Below, piece by piece: positions 22,401 to 31,717 of a stretch of 64,000 nucleotides of DNA (position 1 is its first letter; each line of letters begins with the position of its first letter). Origin of the DNA: Cafeteria roenbergensis. Its lineage: Eukaryota; Sar; Bigyra; Bicosoecida; Cafeteriaceae. The notes beneath the pieces were generated by a model, which was not told the DNA's origin, searched no databases, and was given only the letters and a program-made list of their open reading frames with translations. The translations under genes and the position numbers were made by a program. The stretch is taken from NCBI GenBank assembly GCA_008330645.1, contig VLTN01000029.1:186001-250000 (forward strand), written 5' to 3'.

Positions 22401-25400
22401 ACGAAGCCAAGCATGGACTTCGGCGTACCACCATTGCCAGCAGACCAGCAGCTTGACGCGCAAGGCACGCTCAGCGCATCCGGCAGCGGCAGAGCTGCTG
22501 CTGCCGGGGACGCTCTTTCGGGGTCGAGCAAAACCGGCGGCAGGAGCAGAAACGAGGGCCATGGGGAGCACGATGCAGCTCCAGCAACCGACTCGCCGCG
22601 TGGGTTGGGATTGCATGGCCAGGCAAGCGCCGGCATCGCCAATGGGGCAGAGTGGCCACGGGCGTCTGTGGAATTCCCCGCGAAGCCGGACGATGGCACG
22701 ACCCCGCAGCCCGACGGAGATGTCGGCGAAGTTGGCACTGTCGCGAAGGGAACAGCTCCAGCGGAAGGCACAGATGCCAGCCGCGAGCTCGCGCCAAGAG
22801 TTGGGGACGGTGCCAGCGATGTGGAAACCGTGGCAGCAATGGCCCAGCCCCCTCGCCACGTCCTTTCGCCCGCGGAGTTTGGGCTGCCCGATCCCGACTC
22901 GTCAAGCGACTCGGAAGGGGCCCGAGAGGTTGCCGCCTCGGTGTCCAGCCAGCGCCCGCTCGAAAGCATTCTGCTTCGGCCCGATCAGGGTGGTTCAGAG
23001 TGGGGCTTGATGCTTCAGCAGCGCAGCAGCAGCAGACAAAAATACCGCGCAGCTCGACGGGGCCGGCGGCCAAGCATGGGTGGCAGCGACGCTGCCGGTC
23101 GGGTGCTCGCTGCTGCCGACGCTGCCGGTGCTGGCGCTGCCGCTTTCGACTCCCAACGATTTCGGCAACACTCTGACCGAGCATCGCAGCCTGGTCCCGT
23201 GCCCGACATTCAAGTTCCGGATGTTCCGGTCAGCAGCGTTCCGTCCGTGCCTCCAATGCCAACGATGCCCAATCTGGACGACATTGACTTGCCCGTTCAA
23301 GACTTCGGAGGCGAGCAGTCGCCGGCGCCATCGCCCGCTCCCATTGAAAGTCTGGCAAGCTCGACAGGGGGCGGAATCGAGCAGCCACTTCGCGCCCTGG
23401 AGGACAAGGACCTGTCGCCACTCGCGCGAGCGGCTGAAGTGGAGCTCATCCTGGCAGCAGAGGCTGACAGCCTTGCTGAGCTGCACGCAACTGCAGCGCG
23501 GCTGGCCTTTCGCTGTTCCAGAGCAAAGCGCACGGGGGAACAGAGGGCATACTGCCAAGCGGCTCCGAGGCGCGCAGCCGAGCACGCCCGCCGGATGGCT
23601 CGGCTTGTGGCAGAAACGGCCAAAAACACTGCGACCCGCATTGCCATCAAGGCCAAAGAGACAGCAAAGCGAGCAGCCGCGGCTGCAAAGGACACTGCTG
23701 TGGCCACTGCCCAGGCGGCCGCCTTCACGGCCCTGTCAGCAGGGATTCTGCCGGCCAAACAAATTCCGGAGGTCCAGGTTGCTAAAAGGACGATTGCCAA
23801 GCTCAAGGCCAAAATGTTCAAGGCCGCCGATGCGGCGACCGCGGCGATGGATTCCTGCCGTGCAAGAACGCTGGCGCTCGTAAAGCAGGCGAACACGGAA
23901 CTGGAGGCGGCCTCACGGGCGGTGGCCAAAACCGAGTCGCAACTCAAGCGCCTCGGCAGCGCGGACGCGCTTCGCGACAGCATCAGCGCGAAGCGCGCGC
24001 TCCTGGACCAAAGCAAGGCAAAGGTTGCCCAGGCCCGAGCTGCCATCAGTGACGTCATGCGCGCCTCCCGCCGCAGCACCAAGGAGCGCCAAAAGGCAGT
24101 GGCCTGGGCAAAGGCAGACATGTCCAGGGCTGCCATTCTTGCGGACGAGCAGGAGCTGCAGCTTCTCGACGCAGGACTCAGCTTGAAGGAGCACGCCCGC
24201 CTTGAGCGCGTCTTGGCACGGCAGAGTGCGGCCCTGGATGCATGCAAGGTGTCTCTGAAGTTGGCCGAAAGAGAGGATTTTGTCGTCGCCAAGCTTTCCG
24301 CGACGATTGCAAAAACCGTAGCCATCCCCGATGACACCGACTGCTTCGGGACGATGGTGTTGGTTTCGAAAGCATCCTCGTCTAGGAGTGGGCCGGAGCC
24401 GGCCGGGACACCCTCGGCGAGCGAGGACAAGACAGCTTGCGGGTTCATGAGCGCCATCTGCCCCGTGAGACGCGTTTTCGGCGTGAAAGCGACGGCTCGT
24501 GCTGGGGAGGAGGCCTTCATCAATGCCTTCCGGGTCAATGCGCCGTCGCAGCCGGCCTCCGAGTTGCTGCAATTGCGCGGCGACCCTGCCACAAGTCGGC
24601 GATTGAAGCACGGGGGGCAGATCGGATCGCTCTCCTTCAGCAACAGGCACGGGAGCCTAGGCCAGCTGGGGGCGAAGGCGCCGATTTCCCGCGTTGCCGA
24701 GCAACTGGGCGTCGGCAAGCGCGACCTGCACGCTGCGCTGCTGCACGCTCTGGCACCAGGGCACCTTCACGCTGCAGCATTTGCCGAGTCGGTGGACGCA
24801 TTCGCGCTCAGGCAAGGGCTGCTTCCGCTGTTCGGGCAGGCGACGAGCCCGCAAAGCGCTCCTTCCAACGGTTCCGTCTCGGCAGCGCCTGCATCGATGT
24901 TGCAGAGAGCTGCCACAGCGCCCCATGCCTCCAGCGCCGACCCAGACGACGCTCGCGATGACGTTGACTCCGTCGTGTGGGCTGCTCCAAGGGACAGCGG
25001 ACTCCGTGAGGGTCCGGCCAGCCGGCGCGGGTTTCCAGACTTGTGGGAGCCAGGGACAGCCAGAGGGGAACCCACCGGAGCAGGCGAATTCGTCGATCCC
25101 GCTGGCTGGAAGGCGCCGCCTGGCTTCGACTCCGACAGCTCCGGGCTTGGCATGGCAACCAGCGCGCGCGGTGAGGTGGCTTCTTCCGAATCGGACGCGT
25201 CCGCTCGAGCTCGAGCCAGAGCGGCAAAGCTGGTCTCCAGCGCACCGGACCCTAGCGAATCGGTCCCGCTGCCGGCAGCTGACGTGCCAACAGGCTCTAT
25301 CCCGGGGTCCTCGCCTCAAGAAAAGCCCAAAGGCAAGTTCGACATCGGCGACCGCGTCGATGCGGCCACAGCAAGAGGATGGGTTGCTGGCCGCGTCTCA

Positions 25401-25931
25401 GGTCAGCTTCCCTGGAGTGACGGACAAGTGAAACTCTACTCTGTCGTGTTGGACACCGGGAAGCTGCTTGAGAGCGAGGCAGAGAGTCGCTTGCGTTGGC
25501 ACCTGGAACAGAAGTGCTCTCCGTCTCACGTTGGAATGACATTTCCGCCTGGCCTGCACATCGGGGGCCAGGTAAATCCCGCTGCCGCAACCGCGTTCGG
25601 CACAGCCAACCAAATGTATTCGCCCGACCCAGTCAACATGCCATTTCAGGCCTCCGTCGGCCTGTACTTCATCCCCAAGCCGTGGCTCGAGCAAGCCTCG
25701 GGCGACACCTGCTCCTGCCCCTGCCCTGTCCCCGGGCACTCCCGCCTTGACCTGCAAGACTGCATTGACCTGGCCAAGCAGCAGCAAGAGGAGCGAGACT
25801 TGGACGGCGCGGACCGGAGGGCAGGGGCCAAGGAAATGGACATGATGTCGCTCTACTACGCGGCAAAAGGCAACTTCGACGCCGCAATGCTGGTATTCGA
25901 GCCAATCCCGCCCCCGATAGTGACCGAGTGA
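19404..25931 (+). CDS. Very long secreted protein of unknown function
   Basis: 2175 residues. The ATG at 19404 is chosen because it begins a signal peptide (MRGCWGQAACFAAVLGAAAV) with an A-x-A type cleavage region; the frame is open upstream only through a GTG. I do not recognise a full-length family. Visible parts: helical, Ala/Arg-rich segments (residues about 60-520), a conserved-looking Cys-containing block from about 619 (DKTCFTLPECRIKVALFGAQ) to about 960, low-complexity acidic and Pro spacers, a long Ala/Lys coiled-coil-like stretch (about 1380-1640), and near 1979 a segment FDIGDRVDA...GWVAGRV...YSVVLDTG that resembles a Tudor/SH3-like barrel. A CSCPCPVPG cluster lies near the C terminus. 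Codons are less GC-rich than in the flanking giants. A role as an extracellular structural or effector protein is possible but unsupported. Confidence 0.75.
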   Translation: MRGCWGQAACFAAVLGAAAVATPGASAPHALGSFAWAGGTGSRAPRAAEHEEFAVSALRAAAAHALSPRFCGIAAMALGIHNHVHAPRELPRAPPVTERACAVRVAYSASGPHHLLLASRSPHRRPLAGRAEQQIHKAVAGLCHEHLGEHAGAALLQMFPARVSAVELPVAATLRRAQAARQLAQATFNSGDGSVGAGSVKRLSRAQAARAIVEADARATALAQARSRLPGSPLDQRDTNLSISARTHAVEAWLEAGPSGATVATTINATGSHRSSLASGGTASASHLSFIKSAFVATWFHALQAHETEAEGRVISADLALAKCNETLARLSEALKREASAGGKTHWFVAARLRGGSKELSDARSAGASLAQQLDLEEARCAKLRQAEQQARRDLADIRSERSKWKLALHDLHAELVRRRPREVNTSLLGPARRLVSLVAGLEEAVAAAAKMGSGPSGDVAGMLAAAFRLGGGSDATQRALAIALKAQTQSKPDAEVMRDKVDTALGLVGHPELARLAADDWEGDPRELVGGAEATFQQSGGLEEDRAGSAGISAALGALGFGAGPLSGFSAGRRPGVPSGAQSGSAADGETGQRSTRSGAKNPSSNGGGGGASELGQDYSVPDKTCFTLPECRIKVALFGAQMTRRFAHAAAAAQVGRAFAALGKVETHAAYIPMYLGKALRSIIPKVIGPVLTGFDGETCRVAGASAHILCDFQDLDMKSDCVLKMSNAFQDLTSSSAGKVVSCYALALSRFGQQIFPGALGLECMKVLSAPQKVADQQVKAMEGFLKSRLEQIISRVDMIISTVVGFADSFVKGLITMALSAAPFGPPTSPAQAARLATERVRLARDAKLALGLANQSYWAIKMERFASKVGFNLKDVVDGKGYVGAIQDMATMRSLHAAWLAARNFVAFARDELGKAEDSHDTALGHREPDGGGCLPLRCPLPGGPFAELGNRIAKLADTIKDGLQMASVPDPPLPGLDADVPNFDLSFSLPPLPTKPSMDFGVPPLPADQQLDAQGTLSASGSGRAAAAGDALSGSSKTGGRSRNEGHGEHDAAPATDSPRGLGLHGQASAGIANGAEWPRASVEFPAKPDDGTTPQPDGDVGEVGTVAKGTAPAEGTDASRELAPRVGDGASDVETVAAMAQPPRHVLSPAEFGLPDPDSSSDSEGAREVAASVSSQRPLESILLRPDQGGSEWGLMLQQRSSSRQKYRAARRGRRPSMGGSDAAGRVLAAADAAGAGAAAFDSQRFRQHSDRASQPGPVPDIQVPDVPVSSVPSVPPMPTMPNLDDIDLPVQDFGGEQSPAPSPAPIESLASSTGGGIEQPLRALEDKDLSPLARAAEVELILAAEADSLAELHATAARLAFRCSRAKRTGEQRAYCQAAPRRAAEHARRMARLVAETAKNTATRIAIKAKETAKRAAAAAKDTAVATAQAAAFTALSAGILPAKQIPEVQVAKRTIAKLKAKMFKAADAATAAMDSCRARTLALVKQANTELEAASRAVAKTESQLKRLGSADALRDSISAKRALLDQSKAKVAQARAAISDVMRASRRSTKERQKAVAWAKADMSRAAILADEQELQLLDAGLSLKEHARLERVLARQSAALDACKVSLKLAEREDFVVAKLSATIAKTVAIPDDTDCFGTMVLVSKASSSRSGPEPAGTPSASEDKTACGFMSAICPVRRVFGVKATARAGEEAFINAFRVNAPSQPASELLQLRGDPATSRRLKHGGQIGSLSFSNRHGSLGQLGAKAPISRVAEQLGVGKRDLHAALLHALAPGHLHAAAFAESVDAFALRQGLLPLFGQATSPQSAPSNGSVSAAPASMLQRAATAPHASSADPDDARDDVDSVVWAAPRDSGLREGPASRRGFPDLWEPGTARGEPTGAGEFVDPAGWKAPPGFDSDSSGLGMATSARGEVASSESDASARARARAAKLVSSAPDPSESVPLPAADVPTGSIPGSSPQEKPKGKFDIGDRVDAATARGWVAGRVSGQLPWSDGQVKLYSVVLDTGKLLESEAESRLRWHLEQKCSPSHVGMTFPPGLHIGGQVNPAAATAFGTANQMYSPDPVNMPFQASVGLYFIPKPWLEQASGDTCSCPCPVPGHSRLDLQDCIDLAKQQQEERDLDGADRRAGAKEMDMMSLYYAAKGNFDAAMLVFEPIPPPIVTE

Positions 25932-26169
25932 CGAGCGGTCGAATTCTCTTTCACTCGAGCGGAGGCAGCAGGGGCGTGCGCGGAATGTGGTGCTGCTCCC
26001 TTGCACAACCTCAACTGCGACGACGGGCCCAATGCAGCCGTGGTTGGTCCGCGCGATTCGAGTCCAGAATGTTTGCACTTCCCGACGCGACTGGACCCAT
26101 GGCGTGAGATGCCAAGCCGAAGGGCGGGAGGTAGGGGCGACGCATGCCAAACTGATAAAATTTCGCAAA

Positions 26170-27110
26170 GCTATGACAACGAGTCCACTCTCGCAGTCGT
26201 CATGCCCGAACCACCGACCGCTTCCAGCCAACAAGACTGTGCCGCCGGTGCCACCGCCGAATTGGCTCCACGTGGTGCAGCAGATGCCGCAAGCATAGCA
26301 GCCTGGAGCAAACGCTCAGCAAAGTGTGGCCGTCCTGCGCCTCGGCACGGACACTTGGCATCAAAATCGGCGCTGACGAAACTTGACAACCAGAGCCCAG
26401 ACGGAACCGTGAGAGGCACGCCGTTTCAGAGCGCCGCAGCGGCCAGTGACGGGGAGAGGCGGAGCCTGGGGCCAGCGAGTGACTGTGGCCAGAAGCAGGG
26501 GCGCCAGACTCACCTCGCCCTTGGAATCAACCTCAGCACCCTTGTCCAGCAAGAGACGAACGATTTCCACCCTGCCGTTGGCGGCAGCATGGTTGAGTAC
26601 CGTCCTGCCCGCCTGCGCGGCAATGAAAGCGGCCACACCGACGATGTGGATTGCCGCCCGCATTCCGGGCCCTCGAACACGCCCTGCCTGCCCCCATTCA
26701 CCTCAACACACAGGGTGGCTTGTGTGACACTTGCCGGCGACGGTGCACACAGCCCGGGTCAAGCTTGCGAACAGCGCTGCCCAGTTCATCGATGGGCATG
26801 GTGCGTTCGCCCGGATCGTGGCGCCCACACTCGCTCAGCTGACACGTCGCCTTGCCTCCCTATTCGCGCCCAGGTCCAGGAGCAAGCTGACGGCACGGTG
26901 AATTCCTTTGGCCGTGGCCGCGAAGAGAGCGGTGTTGCCTCTCTGCGGAGTGTCGCGCTATTGCAACCGGAGCAGCAGCGGGCTGTCAGCCCTCGCCACC
27001 GCAACGCAACAGAGAGGCAGACACGGACAATGGATGCCCAGTTTCTCCAGCTGCTGAACCCACTCCGAGTCAAGCTCATGCCTCAGCTTGCCACCGGACA
27101 CTGCTGCGGG
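26170..27110 (-). pseudogene. Broken ankyrin-repeat gene fragment
   Basis: Minus-strand pieces read as ankyrin repeats. One exon (about 27105-27025) gives HELDSEWVQQLEKLGIHCP. A candidate GT-AG intron of about 80 bases then joins in phase to 26942-26835, which gives GNTALFAATAKGIHRAVSLL, then LDLGANREAR, before a stop. A third piece (26612-26514, possibly starting further upstream) gives TVLNHAAANGRVEIVRLLLD and GAEVDSKGE ending at a good donor, GAG|GTGAGT. Between pieces two and three the frame that looks like coding (GERTMPIDELGSAVRKLD) is shifted by one base relative to the ankyrin frame. There is no convincing 5' exon: the dispersed repeat at 27127 and then the kinesin 3' end take its place. 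The most likely reading is a truncated relic; a live multi-exon gene with unusual splicing is the alternative. Confidence 0.55.
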
Positions 27111-27126
27111 GTGGGCGGGCCTGTTT

Positions 27127-27464
27127 GTGATGTAAATCTTGTGCTGCTGTCCCCTCGAGTTGAGCGGCCGCCGCCCTCTGACACCGGAGACAACCCCGGG
27201 CCCGCTCTGCCCCACGGCAGACGCGGGCCATCCGACCCGCTCTGCCTCACAGCAAGCGCGGACCATCCGACCCGCTCGCAAGCTCGCCCTCTGTGCGGGC
27301 ACACCGGTTCGATCCCGCGTGGGGCTCACCGGCCGCACCCGTACCCGCCGCACGCACGCGCCCCGAGTGGTGTGTGTGTGCTATATTCGATCGTTTGAAC
27401 CCTCTCTCCCGTCCCTCGGGCGACCCCGTGTGGTCCCCGCCACGCCGAACTTTAGCCATTCAGG
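27127..27464 (+). repeat. Dispersed repeat, copy 1
   Basis: A 338-base unit whose reverse complement recurs at 55548-55852 with high identity. It begins GTGATGTAAATCTTGTGCTG and ends near GAACTTTAGCCATTCAGG. It contains GGTTCGATCCC (27302-27312), which resembles a pol III B box, but no matching A box or tRNA fold was found. There is no coding potential and no target-site duplication is obvious. It lies between the ankyrin relic and the kinesin 3' end. The family is unknown; a non-autonomous SINE-like or MITE-like element is possible. Confidence 0.75.
27201..27270 (+). repeat. 35-bp tandem duplication inside dispersed repeat copy 1
   Basis: Two head-to-tail 35-base units starting CCCGCTCTGCC that differ at five positions. 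Copy 2 of the dispersed repeat has a single unit (55744-55778), so the unit number is variable between copies. Confidence 0.85.
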
Positions 27465-27505
27465 TCAACGGGCTCGCCTTCGTGTTCAGGCCTGATCCGC
27501 TCAGA

Positions 27506-28759
27506 CTAAATTGCAGCCCAGCGCGTGCCCGAAGGCAGCCGCCGGCCCCTCGGGGTGAGCTTGCTCGCTTGGCGGTGCTGGCCTCCCGCGGGTGCGTTCC
27601 CAGCCAGCAGGCTCAACGGGCTTGCCGGGGCTGCTGGCGCTACCCGCGGCCGAGGCGCGAGAGAAGGCGCCGCGACGCTGGGAATCTTCGGAGGGACGTC
27701 TTCTGAAAGTTGCGACGGTGCTGACTGGCGGTTCACAGCGTCAGCTTTGCGCCTTTGCTCGAGCCATCGAATTCGTCGCCGCTGCGACTCCATCACGGCC
27801 TGTTGCGACCGAATGAGAGTCTGAAGCGCCGCAATCGCGGCGCTGTCGGGGGATTCCGAATCTGCTGCGCCCGCGGCTGCGGCCTCGTGCGGAGGCCCTG
27901 GGTGCGACCCTCCGAGTGATACCGCTTGGGCCGCAGCTGCTGTCCGACTGCAAGGCTCTGCAGCCCGCGCCCGGACTGCTGGCCTGGGCTGATTCGCTTC
28001 AGGGCCCGTTGTGGCGCCGCGAGGGCGATTCGGTGCCGATGCAGGCTTGCCCTGGCCTTGTCCGTCCCAGGCCGGCGAGAGCGCCACCGTGCCTGCAACG
28101 GACGCGCCGTCGTCGTCGTCGTCTTCATCGCTGCCCGCTTGCCCGCCGTGGCAGTGGGGGCTTCGCGGGGCGGCCGTGCCTGAACGCACGCTCACCGCAA
28201 GCGCACAGGCGCTTTGCTCGCCTGCCCTCACATTCCCGGGTTGGGCTCGAGCCCCTGCCGCAGCTATGTCAACGAGCGCCCTCCGGCCATCGGGCGGGCC
28301 GCCCACAGCACTGGCCTCCGTCTGTGCTGTCCCGCAGCCGGCGCGCTGGCGCCTGGACACGCACAGCACCACGCCGTCGACCAGCTTGGCTGGACGGCCG
28401 GCACCACCCCCGCGAGCAAGGTCTCGCGGTTTCGCCGTCGAGAGACGCGGTGCAGCGCCTCCCCCGCCTGTGGCAAGTCCGGTGGACGTTGTTCGGCCGC
28501 GTGCGGCGCCCAGCGCGAAGCCGCCCTTCAAGCAGCATGCCGTGCCAGCTGCGGCTTGGGCGGCGGCGGTCTCGTCCCCGGCGCGCTTCGTGCCACCGGC
28601 TGTGCAGCCGCCAGCGCAACCAGCAGCAGCTGCCGAAGCAACAAACGTGCGGGCAGCAGCAGCGGCATCGCTACCGACGCCAGCAGCAGCGGATCGGCAA
28701 ACGTCGTCGCATTCGCCCACTGTGGCGGCATCGTCATCGTCATCATCATCGTCATCGTT

Positions 28760-28792
<33 letters not shown>

Positions 28793-31625
28793 CTCCTCCT
28801 CCTCGGAGTCCCCCCACAGCTGTCGCGCTCTTGCGGTGGCAGCCGCCAGAGCAGCCGTCTGCCCAACGCCGCTCCAGCTGCCCCGCCTGCCCCGCCTCGA
28901 CGACAGGCCCGCCAAGCTGCCGGCAGGCCTTTCTGTTTCCCCCCCGTCGGCGCCCAGCGGCCGGCCGCCACTCCCGACGCCTAGCCCGCTGTCGAGGCCA
29001 CGCGCAGCACCGGCAGACGGGGTTGAGTCCGCCGCTGACGCTTGCCGCGCCGACGCTGTGGCGTAGCCGCCACCGGCCCCGCTAGGAAGGCGCCCGGCGA
29101 AGCTGTTCCTCCGTGGCTGGCGCGACCCGCGGCGCGACGTTGCTGACAGGCGACACAACGCTGCGCTGCGAGCCCGGGCTGCTACCCGTCGGGCGGCGGC
29201 AGCCGATGCACCGCGGCTGCGGGCTTGCCGAGCCGCCGCTTCCGCCGCCGCCTCCGCTTCCGATTCCGCCACAACGGTTGCGGTTGCATTCTCGACACCT
29301 GCAGCGGTGGACCGACGCCGATTGTTCAACCGTCGACGCTGCTGCAGTTTCGCCCGTTGGCACTGCTGTTGCAGTTGTAGTTGCTGTCGCTGTTGGTCCA
29401 CGACCAGGTCCATCGCTGAAATGTCAACCTCCTCTCGCACCCGCTGCCGCCGGAGCTTCTGTTTCACCGTCGCCGCCCGAGCACCAAACTCAAGTGTGGC
29501 GGCGGTTTCACCCGCAGCAGCTGCTCCCGGGCTCAGACACAGGATGAGCGACACCGTGGCACCGTCGCTCATCAGGGGACGGAGCAACTCCGTGAGCGGG
29601 TCGTCCCGCCAAGGCACGTGCCTGTCGCCACGGGCGAGCGCGCCGACCACGTTGCCCAGCGCAGAGACTCCCCTGTTGATCGATCGCGCCTCCGCCGACC
29701 TGGCGGACTTGGCAGAGCCGCAGTGCCCCGAGGAGGCGGCAGCGCGCTCCGACCCGGCCAGGTCCACAATGGCCAGCCGGCCCACAGTGCGCTCCCCAAC
29801 GCACACCCCGGCTGGCTCAGGCCTGCCTGCAGAGCCGACAGATCGCGTCACCTCCACCGTCAGCTGGGCAACGCAGTGACTCCGAGACGACTGGGCGTTG
29901 ACGGAGGTCGACGCAGTCGCCCGAGCGGCAGCGCCGGCAGCAAAGATACGCAAGGCATCCTCCCATCGCGAAACCGCCACTTCCGTGACTGCTGCGGGTT
30001 GGGCTTCAGGCGCAGCCTGCGCACGAGACCCGCTCAGTGGCCCCCGCCCTCCGCGCGACGTTGACGTTGACGTTGACGTTGACGAGGGTGGGGACAGTGG
30101 CGCAAGGCGGCGCCGCCGGCCGAGCGACGCTGTGCCCTGCCTGGCCACGCTGGCGTTCGGCTGCGCACAGGCAGCCCCTGCCGATGCCTGGGACGCCAGG
30201 GAGGACACCGACGCGTTCAGCGACCCCCTAGCCCCCCTGGGAAGGATCGAATCCCCAGGCCGAGCTCGCACCCGCACGCCACAGCCCAGGTCAGCTGACG
30301 CCAGCCGGGTGCCGGCTGCGAGACCCCGCGCCCGGCGCCTCGCCTCGACACTGCCGGAGCCGGAGCCGGAGCCATCACCGGCTGCTGCGCCCCGCCCACC
30401 TCGGCCCAGGCCCCGGCCGGAACTCCCCGCTCCGGCGGGAGCGAGCAGGTCAAGGGCTCTGCCGCGGTAGAGCTGGACCATGCTAACGGACACCCGCCAC
30501 CACATCCGGCCGCCGCCTTCCGTTGCAGGCTCTGCCGACCCTTCCGGATGTGATGGCTCTGCCGCGCGCTGCTCGTCCTCCAGGGCCCGAAACAGCTGCC
30601 GGACCGCTCTCGGCAGCACCCCCTCCAGCAGCCGACAGGACTGCCCGCCTGTGTCGGCAGCGCCCATGACGGTGTGGGTCTTTCCACTTCCCGTCTGGCC
30701 GTAGGCGATGACGGTGCCGCTCTGGCCTCGCAGGCAGGCCGCCACGGCGGGCGCGCCCGTGGCTTCAAAAGTCTCTTGCTGCGAAGCCGCCGGACCCAGC
30801 ACCGCGTGAAAGCCGTGCGCGGTGCGCTTGCCGCCAAGCGGCCTGTCAACCTGCACCGACCACGTTCCGTCAGGCCCCCTGGTCGCCGCATCGGGGCGGA
30901 GGCAGAGACGGGCCGCGCAATCGAGCGCGTGCGACGCGCCAGGGGCCTCTGTTCGGGCTGTTCGCCCGCAGGTGCACCGGTCGGGCCGCAGGGCCAACGA
31001 GGCGGCGAGCTGTGCCTGAGCAGACTCCGAGGCGCAGTCAGATGCCACGGTGGGGCGCACCCGCACCACCACTGCGGGAAGCGCAAGGCAAACAGCGGGG
31101 GCAGCGACCGCGCACCGAACAACATGCTTCGACAGGAAACAGCGGGCGGGATGGAACGCCCGAGGAAAGTGCCTGGCGGCCGCATTGCCACGAGTGAGCT
31201 GCAAGCAAGTGCCGCACGGGGGCAAGCGGGCTGATGAGCGCCAGCAGGCGGGCGACGGGCTTGTCGCTGCTGCACACGCCCGCGCTGCCGCTCGAGGGTC
31301 GACGCCGCCCTGCCGCACCTCGAATCTTTTGGTCCGGCATGAGAATGCGAGCCGAGCCGCCGCCTCCCCCTGCTTCGACCAGCGCCGGTTTGGGTGTGGC
31401 AGCGCGCGTGCGGATGCTGCGCACGGCAAACGGGTCGCAGAGCCGGAGCCAGCGTGCGCAACCGTGCCGCCGTGCCGCAGGCGCTTCCACAAAAGGCAGC
31501 TCACCCCGGCAGGGCAGCCCGCTTGCGTGGCTGCACCGCTGTGCATCGCGCGAAAGGAGGGCTCGGCGGGCGTGAGCTGGGCCGCGGCACCCGGCTCCCC
31601 CCTCTCGGCAATCGGCAACTGACAT
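27506..31625 (-). CDS. Kinesin motor protein, two exons, acidic low-complexity tail
   Basis: Model: complement join of 27506-31071 and 31505-31625, giving 1228 residues. Exon 1 opens MSVADCREGG and ends at GG|GTGAGC in phase 1. Exon 2 follows a TTCCCGCAG acceptor and restores VVVRVRP, the usual first strand of a kinesin head. This start is preferred to an unspliced in-frame ATG at 31546, which would add a long non-kinesin leader. Motifs: P loop GQTGSGKTHTVMG (about 160-172), switch I NAQSSRSH (about 429), switch II DLAGSE (about 473), and the head ends near 570 at LEFGARAA. P loop to switch I is some 140 residues longer than usual because of a Ser/Gly/Arg insertion. The tail has a poly-Asp/Glu tract (about 797-820) and a C-terminal helix (ESQRRRIRWLEQRR). 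It should be a microtubule motor; its class is not determined. Confidence 0.85.
28733..28806. repeat. (GTC/ATC)n microsatellite encoding an acidic tract
   Basis: A trinucleotide run inside the kinesin gene, read on the minus strand as a stretch of Asp with a few Glu and Asn. Confidence 0.88.
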
Positions 31626-31717
31626 TGGGTAGTCTACTCTGTTATTTGCACGAATGGAAACATCGAATGTGGAACAACAGTTCTGCGCGGCACTCAGGAC
31701 GCCGAGACGCGTCTGCG
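31626..31717. promoter_or_regulatory. Compact divergent promoter, kinesin/GH27
   Basis: Only 92 bases lie between the kinesin ATG (minus, 31625) and the GH27 ATG (plus, 31718). The first 60 bases (31626-31685) are conspicuously AT-richer than anything nearby (TCTACTCTGTTATTTGCACG). No TATA box is certain. Its role as a bidirectional promoter is inferred from position and base composition. Confidence 0.5.

Noticed and set aside
26060-26085. tRNA-like GATTCGAGTCC
   Set aside because: Flanking bases do not form a T stem, and no cloverleaf could be drawn upstream.
27285-27330. tRNA gene suggested by GGTTCGATCCC
   Set aside because: No pairing T stem, no acceptor stem and no A box at the right distance. 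The second copy has lost the consensus, so at most it is a degenerate pol III remnant.
31544-31618. Unspliced N-terminal start for the kinesin
   Set aside because: The upstream in-frame codon at 31618 is TTG, and the ATG at 31546 would add about 158 residues without kinesin character. The spliced start at 31625 joins in phase to VVVRVRP with good splice sites.
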